A stretch of DNA of 10,836 nt. It comes from Xenococcus sp039190385 (GTDB taxonomy: Bacteria; Cyanobacteriota; Cyanobacteriia; Cyanobacteriales; Xenococcaceae). Below the pieces are notes generated by a model. The model was not told where the DNA came from. It made no database searches and saw nothing but the letters and a program-made list of their open reading frames with translations. Below are positions 1 through 7,530 of the stretch, piece by piece; positions within the stretch are counted from its first letter, which is position 1, and every line of letters begins with the position of its first letter. A program made the translations under genes and the position numbers. The stretch lies in assembly GCA_039190385.1 (NCBI GenBank), contig JBCCYD010000195.1, positions 1 to 10,836 on the forward strand, written 5' to 3'.

Positions 1-2204
1 ATCGCGATCGCGTCTTGAACATTATTCATCACCATACTTTCGGTGATTTCTAATTTAAGATTTTGATGATTTATTTGAGTAATCTCTAAAATTTCTTCAA
101 TCTTCTCTACTAAATTAGGTTGATTGAACTGCCGCCCCGAAAGATTAACACTAATAAAGAGATCGTCATATTCAGGAAATTTCTGTTGCCAAGAATGCAT
201 TTGAGTACAAGCTTCTTGAAAAATCCACTCGCCCAAAGGAATAATTGCTCCTGTCTCCTCCGCAATGGGGATAAATTCTCCTGGAGAAATAAAACCTTTA
301 GAGGGTGATATCCAACGAACTAAAGCTTCAAAGCCAGAAACCTTATGGGTTTCGAGAGAAATAATTGGTTGATAATATAGTTGAAATTCTTGATTGGCGA
401 TCGCCTGATACAAATCCGTTTCTAACTCTAAGCGAATTAATGCCTGTTGATGCATTTTTTGGGCAAAGATTTCATAGCGAATTTTACCTGAAGCTTTGGC
501 TTTGTACATGGCAGTTCGAGCCGAACGGAGACTATTTTCTGCCATGAAATTTTCACTAATATCATTAATGGCAATACCGATGGTCACCGAATTAAGAATT
601 TCGCGATCTCCAAAAGAAAAAGGGACAGTTAGTATTTCTTGCAATTTACTGGCAAACTTAATAGCTATAGCCGGATCTTCCTGGATAACAGTCGCGATCG
701 CAAATTCATCTCCCCCTACTCTAGCCAATAATTCTTCGGAACTGAGATAGTCTTGGAGATGTTGGGTCGTAGCCCGTAATAATTGATCTCCTGCTTGATA
801 TCCCAAACCATCATTAATTAATTTAAAACGATCTAAATCTAAACAAAAAACGACAATCGACAACGAAGCATCTGATTGTAGATATTTTTTATTGAGCTGC
901 CTTAATTGCTGCATAAATAGCGTTGAATTTGGCAGAGCTGTTAAAGAATCATACAAAGTATTATAAACTACTTTATAAGTCCATATAAGACTCACTGTTA
1001 AAACCAAGCCCAGCAAGGAAGGAACCAACGGCACCCATCCCCCCGCAAAGAAAATTGCCAAGCAAACGAGGTACAAAATACTAATTCCCGCAATAGTTGT
1101 CAGCCCAACAAATAACGGATGTCTTAACTTGATAGAGATTGCTAATCCCAGTAAAGACCAAACTCCAATCCACAAGATTTCGATTCCCTCTGGCCAAAAC
1201 CAAACTTGCGTTGACTCTCCTAACATTAAGCTAATTAGTTGACTGACCATCTGGGCATGGGCCAAGGCCCCAGGCATCGTCGTTTGCTCTCCCTCATAGG
1301 GAGTATACAAAAAGTCTTTAATACTCGGTGCAGTAGTGCCAATAATTACTATTTTGTCCTTAACCAAATCCGAATTGAGCTTTCCTGACAAGACATCGCT
1401 CAAAGTTATGGTCGGAGCAATCATGGGTGATTGATAATCAATCAGAATTTGCCACCCCAAAGCTTCAGCCGGATGCATTTGGTAGCCACCAGAATTTGCC
1501 CGCAGGCGAGGCAAGACAACATTGCCAATAGATAAAGAATCTATAGAATCGGTAATCTCTAGATCATTCTCAAATTCTGGTAAATCTTGCAGATATGCCA
1601 AACTCAAACGAAAAGCAAAAGAATATAATTGTTGTTCTCCCAAACGAGCATAGATAAGATTGCGTCGCAATACAGAATCTTGATCTAAAACTACATCATT
1701 AAATCCTACATTTGATGGCGGAACTACAGCTGGTGGAGGAACTTGGTCGTCTTCATTTCCCAAAAATTCAATAGCAATGAGATTATCAGCCTGCAATTGT
1801 TCGTTTAAACTTGTCGTTCCTGGAGGATAGGTAATATCTCGATATAAATCGAAGCCAATTACTTTGGGTTGATATTTCTGAATTTCTGCTAATAATTGGG
1901 CCATCGTTTGGTCATCAATTGGCCAACGCTTTTGATTTTTAATATCAAGATCCGTAATTTCTACTAACAGTAATCTCTCATCAAGACGATCATCACTCTT
2001 TAAACGAATCATTGCATCATAGGCAAATAACTCTAAATTCTGTAAGCCGCCCCATTGCTTAACCCCAATTATAATTGCGATTACTAAAAGACTAGTACCT
2101 AATATTGGTATAGTATCTTTCCTAGATATACTATGATTTTTCACCAAATTGCTGTAGCTTTTCTGGGAATAAGACTTGGCTTTTTTAATTATGTCAAATA
2201 ACAC
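1..2204 (-). CDS. CHASE2-GGDEF-EAL membrane sensor, cyclic-di-GMP turnover (3' end cut by window edge)
   Basis: The frame is open for 734 codons and runs off the left edge. Order: cytoplasmic N-terminus; transmembrane segment about residues 32-49; extracytoplasmic CHASE2 sensor about 55-330 (VIIGTTAPSIKD near 286-297); three membrane helices about 341-410; GGDEF domain about 415-580 with metal-site LDLDRF (455-460) and intact GGDEF (497-501); EAL domain from about 590 with EAL at 626-628, N687 in NLSGRQ and EITE at 719-722. The later DDFG part of the EAL domain lies outside the window. By family, GGDEF makes and EAL degrades cyclic-di-GMP in response to an external cue sensed by CHASE2; which activity dominates cannot be read here. 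The RxxD product-inhibition site is replaced by SSEE (488-491). The start is GTG at 2204; an in-frame TGA lies seven codons upstream and no ATG occurs before the first helix. An in-frame TTG/GTG near codon 20 is an alternative start. It is divergent from the DUF928 gene. Confidence 0.92.
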   Translation of the reverse strand, partial: MLFDIIKKAKSYSQKSYSNLVKNHSISRKDTIPILGTSLLVIAIIIGVKQWGGLQNLELFAYDAMIRLKSDDRLDERLLLVEITDLDIKNQKRWPIDDQTMAQLLAEIQKYQPKVIGFDLYRDITYPPGTTSLNEQLQADNLIAIEFLGNEDDQVPPPAVVPPSNVGFNDVVLDQDSVLRRNLIYARLGEQQLYSFAFRLSLAYLQDLPEFENDLEITDSIDSLSIGNVVLPRLRANSGGYQMHPAEALGWQILIDYQSPMIAPTITLSDVLSGKLNSDLVKDKIVIIGTTAPSIKDFLYTPYEGEQTTMPGALAHAQMVSQLISLMLGESTQVWFWPEGIEILWIGVWSLLGLAISIKLRHPLFVGLTTIAGISILYLVCLAIFFAGGWVPLVPSLLGLVLTVSLIWTYKVVYNTLYDSLTALPNSTLFMQQLRQLNKKYLQSDASLSIVVFCLDLDRFKLINDGLGYQAGDQLLRATTQHLQDYLSSEELLARVGGDEFAIATVIQEDPAIAIKFASKLQEILTVPFSFGDREILNSVTIGIAINDISENFMAENSLRSARTAMYKAKASGKIRYEIFAQKMHQQALIRLELETDLYQAIANQEFQLYYQPIISLETHKVSGFEALVRWISPSKGFISPGEFIPIAEETGAIIPLGEWIFQEACTQMHSWQQKFPEYDDLFISVNLSGRQFNQPNLVEKIEEILEITQINHQNLKLEITESMVMNNVQDAIA

Positions 2205-2464
2205 TATAATATGCTCAACCCATCAGGTAAAAAGTAAGGAGTTTAAGATCTGTAATTTCACTGATCAACTTCCGTAAGAACAATTAATATGTTCAGTATT
2301 TTTGGAAAAATATCTTTGTGAAATTGAGTAAAAATTCATTATATCTTCATCGTCAAAGATTGACTTGATACTAGACATTTTTACCCAGAAAATATAACAT
2401 AAAGACATATAAATTAAAGGACTAGTAACCATTAAACATCCTTAGTAATTTGAACTTGTAAACA
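2205..2464. promoter_or_regulatory. Divergent intergenic region between CHASE2 sensor and DUF928 gene
   Basis: These 260 AT-rich bases separate two divergent starts, so promoters for both genes must lie here or just inside the genes. I see no convincing sigma-70 pair. The best plus-strand guess is TAGACA (2372-2377) with TATAAC (2393-2398), but the 15-base spacing is short. A TATTAT on the minus strand (2206-2211) nearly touches the GTG start of the sensor and has no good -35 partner. No RNA gene or ORF was recognised. Confidence 0.3.
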
Positions 2465-3223
2465 ATGTTAAGTAGAAAAATTAAAATTGATAAAGTTGTC
2501 CGCCTATGTGGCCTTGCCATAGCTATCTGGGGCTTGGGAAGTTTGAGTGCGATCGCCGAAAATCAAAATACTACAGAAGTTAATAGCTCAACAAATAAAA
2601 CTAATCATGGTTTACCTAACTACCGTGAAGCTGGAGGAAGTCGCGGAACTTGTATTGCTAGCGGGGATAATCTTATCGCTCTGATTCCAGAAAATCCCAC
2701 TAACAATGTTAATGTCACAGCATCTATTTCACCCAAGCTATTTTTCTATGTTCCAGAAACAACAGAACAAAAGACCATAGAATTCGTGCTTCGCGATCAA
2801 AACGATCAACTAGTACATGAAGTTTTTCTTCAAACTACGGGTCAAGAAGGAATTATGAATATAGAAATTCCTCAAGATATCAGCAAAAGTTTGGATCAAT
2901 CCGATTCTAGTTATCACTGGTATTTGTCAATGATCTGTGATGAGCAAAAACGCGCCCGTGACTTAGTATTAGAAGGTTGGATTGGTTATGTAGAATTAGA
3001 TAATTCTGTTAAACAAAAACTCGAAAATTCTAGCCCCACAGAACAAGCCAGTTTTTACCAACAAGAAGGAATTTGGTATGACGCTTTATCTGTGGTAGCA
3101 GAAGATACAAATCAAATTCTCGACCCGTCTGTAACTGAAAAATGGACAGAAATGCTTGATTCTATCGGGCTATCAGAATTATCTGCACAACCTTTCATCG
3201 ATGGCGAAATTATCGAAGAATAA
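2465..3223 (+). CDS. DUF928 domain exported protein
   Basis: 252 residues. A basic start and a hydrophobic stretch (about 11-28) end in SLSAIA|EN, a typical signal peptidase I site after residue 31, so the product is probably exported. The rest matches the cyanobacterial DUF928 pattern: REAGGSRGTC near 54-63, a segment of the form LIALIPEN, then FFYVPE, a beta-rich middle, EGWIGYVEL, QQEGIWYDALSVVAED and a C-terminal WTEMLDSIGL. The molecular function of DUF928 is not known. As family knowledge, such genes often sit near CHASE2 or CHAT-domain genes, and here it lies divergent from a CHASE2 gene. The first ATG is used; it has no clear Shine-Dalgarno, and the signal peptide fits this start. It converges with the glycosyltransferase gene 41 bases downstream. 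Confidence 0.85.
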   Translation: MLSRKIKIDKVVRLCGLAIAIWGLGSLSAIAENQNTTEVNSSTNKTNHGLPNYREAGGSRGTCIASGDNLIALIPENPTNNVNVTASISPKLFFYVPETTEQKTIEFVLRDQNDQLVHEVFLQTTGQEGIMNIEIPQDISKSLDQSDSSYHWYLSMICDEQKRARDLVLEGWIGYVELDNSVKQKLENSSPTEQASFYQQEGIWYDALSVVAEDTNQILDPSVTEKWTEMLDSIGLSELSAQPFIDGEIIEE

Positions 3224-3249
3224 ATAATTGGCATGAATTAAACCTAACC

Positions 3250-3277
3250 ATTAAGTGACTTAAGTTATTTACTTAAT
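3250..3277. terminator. Overlapping AT-rich palindromes between convergent genes, possible bidirectional terminator
   Basis: Between the convergent stops lies TTAAGTGACTTAA (3251-3263), an odd-centred perfect palindrome. ATTAAGT (3250-3256) also pairs with ACTTAAT (3271-3277) across a 14-base loop. The stems are A/T-rich and no long T run follows, so this is a weak terminator candidate. Position between two convergent genes is the main support. Confidence 0.25.
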
Positions 3278-4008
3278 AGAGAAAGAACTAAAAACTTGGG
3301 TAATACTAACATTCTTTTCCAACGCCAAGGTTCTTGATAAAGACGGTAAAACCATTCCAAATTGTTATTTCTTAACCATAAAGGGGCACGAGTTTTATGC
3401 CCCGCCCAAATATCAAAACTACCCCCAACTCCAATCCAGATAGAATTCGGGCATAGATGACGATATTTTTGAATCCAGAGTTCTTGACGAGGCACTCCTA
3501 ATCCCACAAATATTAAGGGTGGTTGTGCTTCTTCTAAAAGTTTTAGCCATTTTTCTTCCTGTTCCCAAGACAAGTAACCATGTTGTTTCATGATTGAAAG
3601 TCTGGGAATTTTTTGTTGCCATTTTTGGGCTGCGGTCTCCGCTGTTTTTGGCGCACCTCCGTAAAAACAAACCAAATTGGGGTTATCTTCTTTTTCTAAT
3701 CTTTTTAAAATAGATTCTGCTAATTCAATCCCAGGACAGCGTTGCTGCTTAATACCGCGCAAACGTAGATATAAAATAACTCCCGCACCATCTGGAACTA
3801 CCAAATTAGCCTGACTAATAATTGAAGCGAGCTCAGCATCTTCCTCGGCCAACATGGTCATTTCCGCATTGATCGTAACGACATGAGTTCCTATTCTCTG
3901 TTTTAATCTCTCTTCGAGCCAATCTATATAATTATCAAGTAAATGTACTGGTAAATTGAATAGAGAAAATTTGGTTGGTTCAGGAAGCTTATTATTTAGT
4001 TGTACCAT
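3265..4008 (-). CDS. WecG/TagA/CpsF family glycosyltransferase (GT26)
   Basis: 247 residues, the usual family length. Hallmarks in order: VVTINAEMTMLA (43-54); VPDGAG (71-76), whose D73 matches the proposed catalytic aspartate of TagA; CFYGGAP (114-120); FVGLGVPRQELWI (167-179); GVGGSFDIWAGHKTRAP (193-209); and a basic, aromatic C-terminal tail (LEWFYRLYQEPWRWKRM) of the kind that anchors these enzymes to the membrane. Members add N-acetylmannosamine-type sugars to lipid-linked intermediates for teichoic acid, enterobacterial common antigen or exopolysaccharide. In a cyanobacterium an exopolysaccharide or O-antigen role is most likely, but no other polysaccharide gene is in view, so the product is unknown. 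Monocistronic here; divergent from the gene at 4139. Confidence 0.93.
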   Translation of the reverse strand: MVQLNNKLPEPTKFSLFNLPVHLLDNYIDWLEERLKQRIGTHVVTINAEMTMLAEEDAELASIISQANLVVPDGAGVILYLRLRGIKQQRCPGIELAESILKRLEKEDNPNLVCFYGGAPKTAETAAQKWQQKIPRLSIMKQHGYLSWEQEEKWLKLLEEAQPPLIFVGLGVPRQELWIQKYRHLCPNSIWIGVGGSFDIWAGHKTRAPLWLRNNNLEWFYRLYQEPWRWKRMLVLPKFLVLSLLSK

Positions 4009-4040
4009 TTCAATAAAAATTAATATGTCATTTAGGCAAA

Positions 4041-4069
4041 AGATAAGAAGTTTCGAAAACTTTTTATCT
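4041..4069. promoter_or_regulatory. 29-base inverted repeat in divergent intergenic region
   Basis: Arms AGATAAGAAGTTT (4041-4053) and AAACTTTTTATCT (4057-4069) pair over 13 positions with one mismatch (a G.U wobble in the plus-strand RNA), around a 3-base centre CGA. It sits 32 bases upstream of the glycosyltransferase start and about 70 bases upstream of the start at 4139. It could be an operator serving both genes. On the minus strand it is followed by TTTT, so an attenuator in the glycosyltransferase leader is also possible. No promoter hexamers could be assigned with confidence. Confidence 0.4.
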
Positions 4070-4138
4070 ACAATAGAAATTCTTTATAGTTTCTCGGTTC
4101 TAGATGAATATTATCATAGCCAATAAATATCAAAAAAT

Positions 4139-5026
4139 ATGCGCTATTCACTTCAAGAAAGATTCCTCGGGGCTTACCTTGGTAGTTTGATTGGAGAAAA
4201 ACTCTCGATAGGGATAATCGAGACCAAGCCAGTTCCTTGGCTAAAAATTCACCAGGATATCATCACACAAATTCCTCTTTCGGCTGGCCAATCCTTATCT
4301 TGGGAAAATCTAACAATAAATATCACCGAAAATAATTCTCTTTCCGAAATAGCTTTAGCAATCTTACCAATTATTCTCTACTATCATGATAATTTGACTC
4401 AATTAGAATTATTACTCCATAGGACAGTCCAGCATTGGCAAATTCCTTTATCTAATATGGATGGTATTCTCTGGTGGAGTGCCGCTATTTCTTTGATCTT
4501 GCGAGAAAAATTAACTCCAGAAAATTTATGGGAACAGTTAATCCTTACCTCTAAAATTTTTACCCACTCTTTCGAAGATAATTCAGCAAGCTGGCAACTG
4601 CTGTTTGATAGGGGATTGAGCATCTCAGAAATCATCGAGGAATTATCTTTGGTTGCTGCGAGTGAAATGTTACCTTTTCTTTTGTCTTTGTACTGTTTTT
4701 ATCAGACTCCAGAAAATTTCGCTCTAACGATTAAACAAGCCAGCACCGTGAAAAACAGAGTATCTAATATTTTGGCTTTAACTGGGTTTCTCTCAGGAGC
4801 TTATAATGTTCGGTATACTTTCCCGGTAAACTGGCGAAAATTTTGTCAAAATGGAAATGATTATAAAAAAACCTGGCAACTAGGAAGAAATGTTTTTGCT
4901 TTATGGTCGGGAGTATATATGCCAAAAAATAATGTTAATATCTCAGCTATAATAGCAACTCCCCGAACCTTACAGAATCGTTCTAGTTTGACAATTATCT
5001 CCCAAAGCGACTATGAATCAAAATAA
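4139..5026 (+). CDS. ADP-ribosylglycohydrolase-fold protein, probably non-catalytic
   Basis: 295 residues, mostly helical, soluble, no signal peptide. The N-terminus QERFLGAYLGSLIGEKL resembles the opening RFxGALLGLAxGDALG of ADP-ribosylglycohydrolase/DraG proteins, and ILALTGFLSGAYN followed by FPVNWR (about residues 216-238) resembles their closing AxAGAxxGAxxGxxxIPxxW block. The metal-binding parts are missing: GD at the N-terminus is GE, no SDDT-like motif follows, and the usual GGDxDT before the last block reads VKNRVSN. I therefore infer a degenerate family member that may bind a ligand or partner but not cleave ADP-ribose. The 35-base gap to the phosphohydrolase gene suggests one transcript and a linked role. 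Family call is from motif likeness only; a plain cyanobacterial hypothetical is the alternative. Confidence 0.65.
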   Translation: MRYSLQERFLGAYLGSLIGEKLSIGIIETKPVPWLKIHQDIITQIPLSAGQSLSWENLTINITENNSLSEIALAILPIILYYHDNLTQLELLLHRTVQHWQIPLSNMDGILWWSAAISLILREKLTPENLWEQLILTSKIFTHSFEDNSASWQLLFDRGLSISEIIEELSLVAASEMLPFLLSLYCFYQTPENFALTIKQASTVKNRVSNILALTGFLSGAYNVRYTFPVNWRKFCQNGNDYKKTWQLGRNVFALWSGVYMPKNNVNISAIIATPRTLQNRSSLTIISQSDYESK

Positions 5027-5061
5027 TCACAGCCTATTTCAGCTTTAACCAATATTTACGT

Positions 5062-7509
5062 ATGATGAAAAGCTGGCATTTATTAACGAAAAAAATCGAT
5101 TCATGGCAACGCAAATGCAGACAGCAATTTAATTTTTTTTGGGCAACTCAAAAATCCCAACAAATTAGACAGATCTCAGCAATTGTCAAATATTTCAGCA
5201 GCCCTAATTCTCAATCTTCGAAACGTCAAAGTATTAAATTACATTATTCTCTAATTATGCTGGTGGCAGCATTGGTTGCTTTGACTAGTGTGGTGGGTTA
5301 CCGTTTCTACAATCAACCGCAACTTACTGTTGGTAAAATTTCCCCGATTAGAATTGAAGCCCCTCGGACTGCCAAATTTGAGGATACCAAAACTACTTCG
5401 GCAAAACTTAAAGAAGTGCAACGGGGAATTGTCCCGATACTGAAACAAAATAAAGAAGTGACAGCTCAGATTCGTTTGCAACTGGCTAAATATCTAGAGC
5501 TTATTGAACAATTAAGAATCCAGACTCAACCATTTCCTTTTTTTAATCTCCAGATTATTGATTTGCCCAGTCAACAATATCTGCGTTCTTGTTCCACCGC
5601 AGAATTAGCAATTATCCTAAATAAGCTGGGAATTCCTCAAGCTCGTGCTTTTTCCCTATTACCTGATTCTTTAAGTCTTAATCAACTACAAAAGCAAACT
5701 TTGAGCCAGTTGCGGCAATATCAAAAAGCGGTCTCTGAACCGGAATTTAAGCAATTAATTGCCTATATATATCAAATTCGCCTTCGTTATCTTCAAGGTC
5801 AACAAAAGTTTCAAGCAAAACCGATCGCGGGCTTGAGCAATCAAGATCTGGCAGCTTTTCTGACTTTAAGTCCCCCAGAATGGGCTCAGACTCAAACTTC
5901 TATTGAGCGTGCAACAGAAAGAATTCTTGCCCAAGGGATCGCTCCTGGCATTCCTAATAATTTGCTCTCATCAGCTGTAAATTTACAGTTGGGAACGCAA
6001 ATTCCTAAATCGGTATCAACTTTAGTCAGTAATTTATTGTTAAATGTTTTACAACCGAATTTACAGGAAGATCGAGAGGCCACCCGCGAGTTAGCAGAAA
6101 GAGCCGTCCAAGAGATTAAGCCTGTGATGGTAACTATTAGAAAAAATCAAGTAATTGTCGATGAAGGAGAAAAGATTTCTCAGGCTGATTTTGTGCTTTT
6201 GGATGGTTTCGGTTTAAGTCGTCGTGGGATTAATTGGTTGGGATTAAGATTATCTACTATCTTGGTGCTCTCGGTGCTAGGGATTTTTGTGATTGTTCAA
6301 CGGCAAATTTATACTTCGGTTCGTCGTCGTGATTACCTATTAATCTGTTTACTCAGTGTTAGTGCTCCAATGCTGAGTATTTTTAATGTTGCTCATACTA
6401 ATTTGGCTGCAATAGGTTTATTGGTTAGTAGTTTTTATAATCCTTTGTTGGCGATTTGCCATGTCTCTTTGTTGACTGTTTTAGTTACTTGGAGTCAGTC
6501 AGGTTGGGGTTGGGAATATTTGATTGCTGGAAGTGCTGGCGGTCTGTTAGCTGCTGCGATCGCGGGAACTTTGCGATCGCGTGAGGCCATGGCTCGTTTG
6601 GGTATAATTATCGGCTTAACTCAAGGAATTATCTATTTTTTGACTACTTTGATCCTTAGTTCTAGTGCCATAACTATTTGGGTGGCAGTTTTACCAGGAG
6701 CGATTATTCATGGCTTGTGGGGGTTGGGTTGGTCAATTGTCGCGATCGGGATCTCACCCTATCTAGAAAGATTATTTGATCTAATTACGCCGATTCGTCT
6801 AGCAGAATTATCCAATCCTAATTTACCGTTACTCAAGCGATTAGCAACGGAAGCTCCAGGAACTTTTCAACATACGATGTTTGTGGCTTCTTTAGCTGAA
6901 TCGGCCGCTCGTAAACTCAATTGCAATGTGGAGCTAGTTAGAGCAGGAACTTTGTACCATGATATTGGCAAAATGCATGATCCCTTAGGTTTTATCGAAA
7001 ATCAGATGGGAGGGCCGAATAAACATGATGAGATTAATAATCCTTGGATTAGTGCTGATATTATCAAAAAACATGTCAGTGAAGGATTAGTAATGGCGAA
7101 GAAATATGGTTTACCTAAGGCGATTCGAGATTTTATTCCAGAACATCAAGGTACATTGTTGATTGCTTATTTTTATCATCAAGCCAAACAAAACCATATT
7201 GTAGAAGAAGAGCCAATTTTAGAAGCTGATTTTCGTTATGCTGGACCGATTCCTCAGTCTCGTGAAGCAGGAATTATGATGTTAGCAGATGGTTGCGAAG
7301 CGGCACTGCGATCGCTTAAAGATGCTACGACCGAACAGGCTTTATCAACTATTAAGAAAATTTTTAAAGCTCGCTGGAAAGACGATCAATTAGTAGATAG
7401 TGGCTTGAGCTATGATGAGTTGCGCATTATTGCCGATGTTTTTGTTCAAGTTTGGCAACAATTCAATCACAAACGAATTGCTTATCCTAAAGGCGCTATT
7501 AATAATTAA
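5062..7509 (+). CDS. 7TM-HD phosphohydrolase, PgpH/YqfF family (cyclic-di-AMP phosphodiesterase)
   Basis: 815 residues. Order: basic cytoplasmic N-terminus; helix about 61-82; extracytoplasmic 7TMR-HDED sensor about 88-385; a block of seven helices about 392-565; cytoplasmic HD domain about 590-800. HD-site residues by my count: H604 (FQHTMF), H633-D634 (YHDIGK), H671 (KKHVSEG), H695 (EHQGT) and D743 (LADGCEA). These match the two-metal site of PgpH with one change: the second His of the usual HHGT is Q696. Family members hydrolyse cyclic-di-AMP to pApA, which controls potassium and osmotic balance; I infer the same substrate. ATG occurs twice in a row, so the start may be 5062 or 5065. It lies downstream of the ADP-ribosylglycohydrolase-like gene and 21 bases before the kinase gene, probably one operon. 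Two HIP1 sites fall inside at 6556-6563 and 6573-6580. Confidence 0.94.
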   Translation: MMKSWHLLTKKIDSWQRKCRQQFNFFWATQKSQQIRQISAIVKYFSSPNSQSSKRQSIKLHYSLIMLVAALVALTSVVGYRFYNQPQLTVGKISPIRIEAPRTAKFEDTKTTSAKLKEVQRGIVPILKQNKEVTAQIRLQLAKYLELIEQLRIQTQPFPFFNLQIIDLPSQQYLRSCSTAELAIILNKLGIPQARAFSLLPDSLSLNQLQKQTLSQLRQYQKAVSEPEFKQLIAYIYQIRLRYLQGQQKFQAKPIAGLSNQDLAAFLTLSPPEWAQTQTSIERATERILAQGIAPGIPNNLLSSAVNLQLGTQIPKSVSTLVSNLLLNVLQPNLQEDREATRELAERAVQEIKPVMVTIRKNQVIVDEGEKISQADFVLLDGFGLSRRGINWLGLRLSTILVLSVLGIFVIVQRQIYTSVRRRDYLLICLLSVSAPMLSIFNVAHTNLAAIGLLVSSFYNPLLAICHVSLLTVLVTWSQSGWGWEYLIAGSAGGLLAAAIAGTLRSREAMARLGIIIGLTQGIIYFLTTLILSSSAITIWVAVLPGAIIHGLWGLGWSIVAIGISPYLERLFDLITPIRLAELSNPNLPLLKRLATEAPGTFQHTMFVASLAESAARKLNCNVELVRAGTLYHDIGKMHDPLGFIENQMGGPNKHDEINNPWISADIIKKHVSEGLVMAKKYGLPKAIRDFIPEHQGTLLIAYFYHQAKQNHIVEEEPILEADFRYAGPIPQSREAGIMMLADGCEAALRSLKDATTEQALSTIKKIFKARWKDDQLVDSGLSYDELRIIADVFVQVWQQFNHKRIAYPKGAINN

Positions 7510-7516
7510 TTAAATT

Positions 7517-7530
7517 ACTCATTACTCATT
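7517..7530 (+). repeat. Two tandem copies of heptamer ACTCATT before the kinase start
   Basis: ACTCATT is repeated exactly at 7517-7523 and 7524-7530 and fills most of the 21-base gap between the phosphohydrolase stop and the kinase ATG. It leaves no Shine-Dalgarno for the kinase. The second copy plus the start codon also make the palindrome CTCATTATGAG (7525-7535). This resembles the short heptanucleotide repeats common in cyanobacterial spacers. Confidence 0.6.

Noticed and set aside
120..750. Three small plus-strand ORFs of 60-84 residues
   Set aside because: They lie antisense within the continuous minus-strand EAL and GGDEF coding frame, and their translations show no domain or composition of real proteins.
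1245..1275. G/C-rich near-palindrome around GGGCCAAGGCCCC
   Set aside because: It falls in conserved CHASE2 coding sequence (MPGALAHAQ) and is explained by codon choice.
2205..2210. Perfect TATAAT on the plus strand as a promoter for the DUF928 gene
   Set aside because: No -35 element lies at a proper distance and it is about 255 bases from the start codon; AT-rich DNA gives such hexamers by chance.
3419..3670. 83-residue minus-strand ORF
   Set aside because: It is an out-of-frame reading of the well-supported glycosyltransferase gene.
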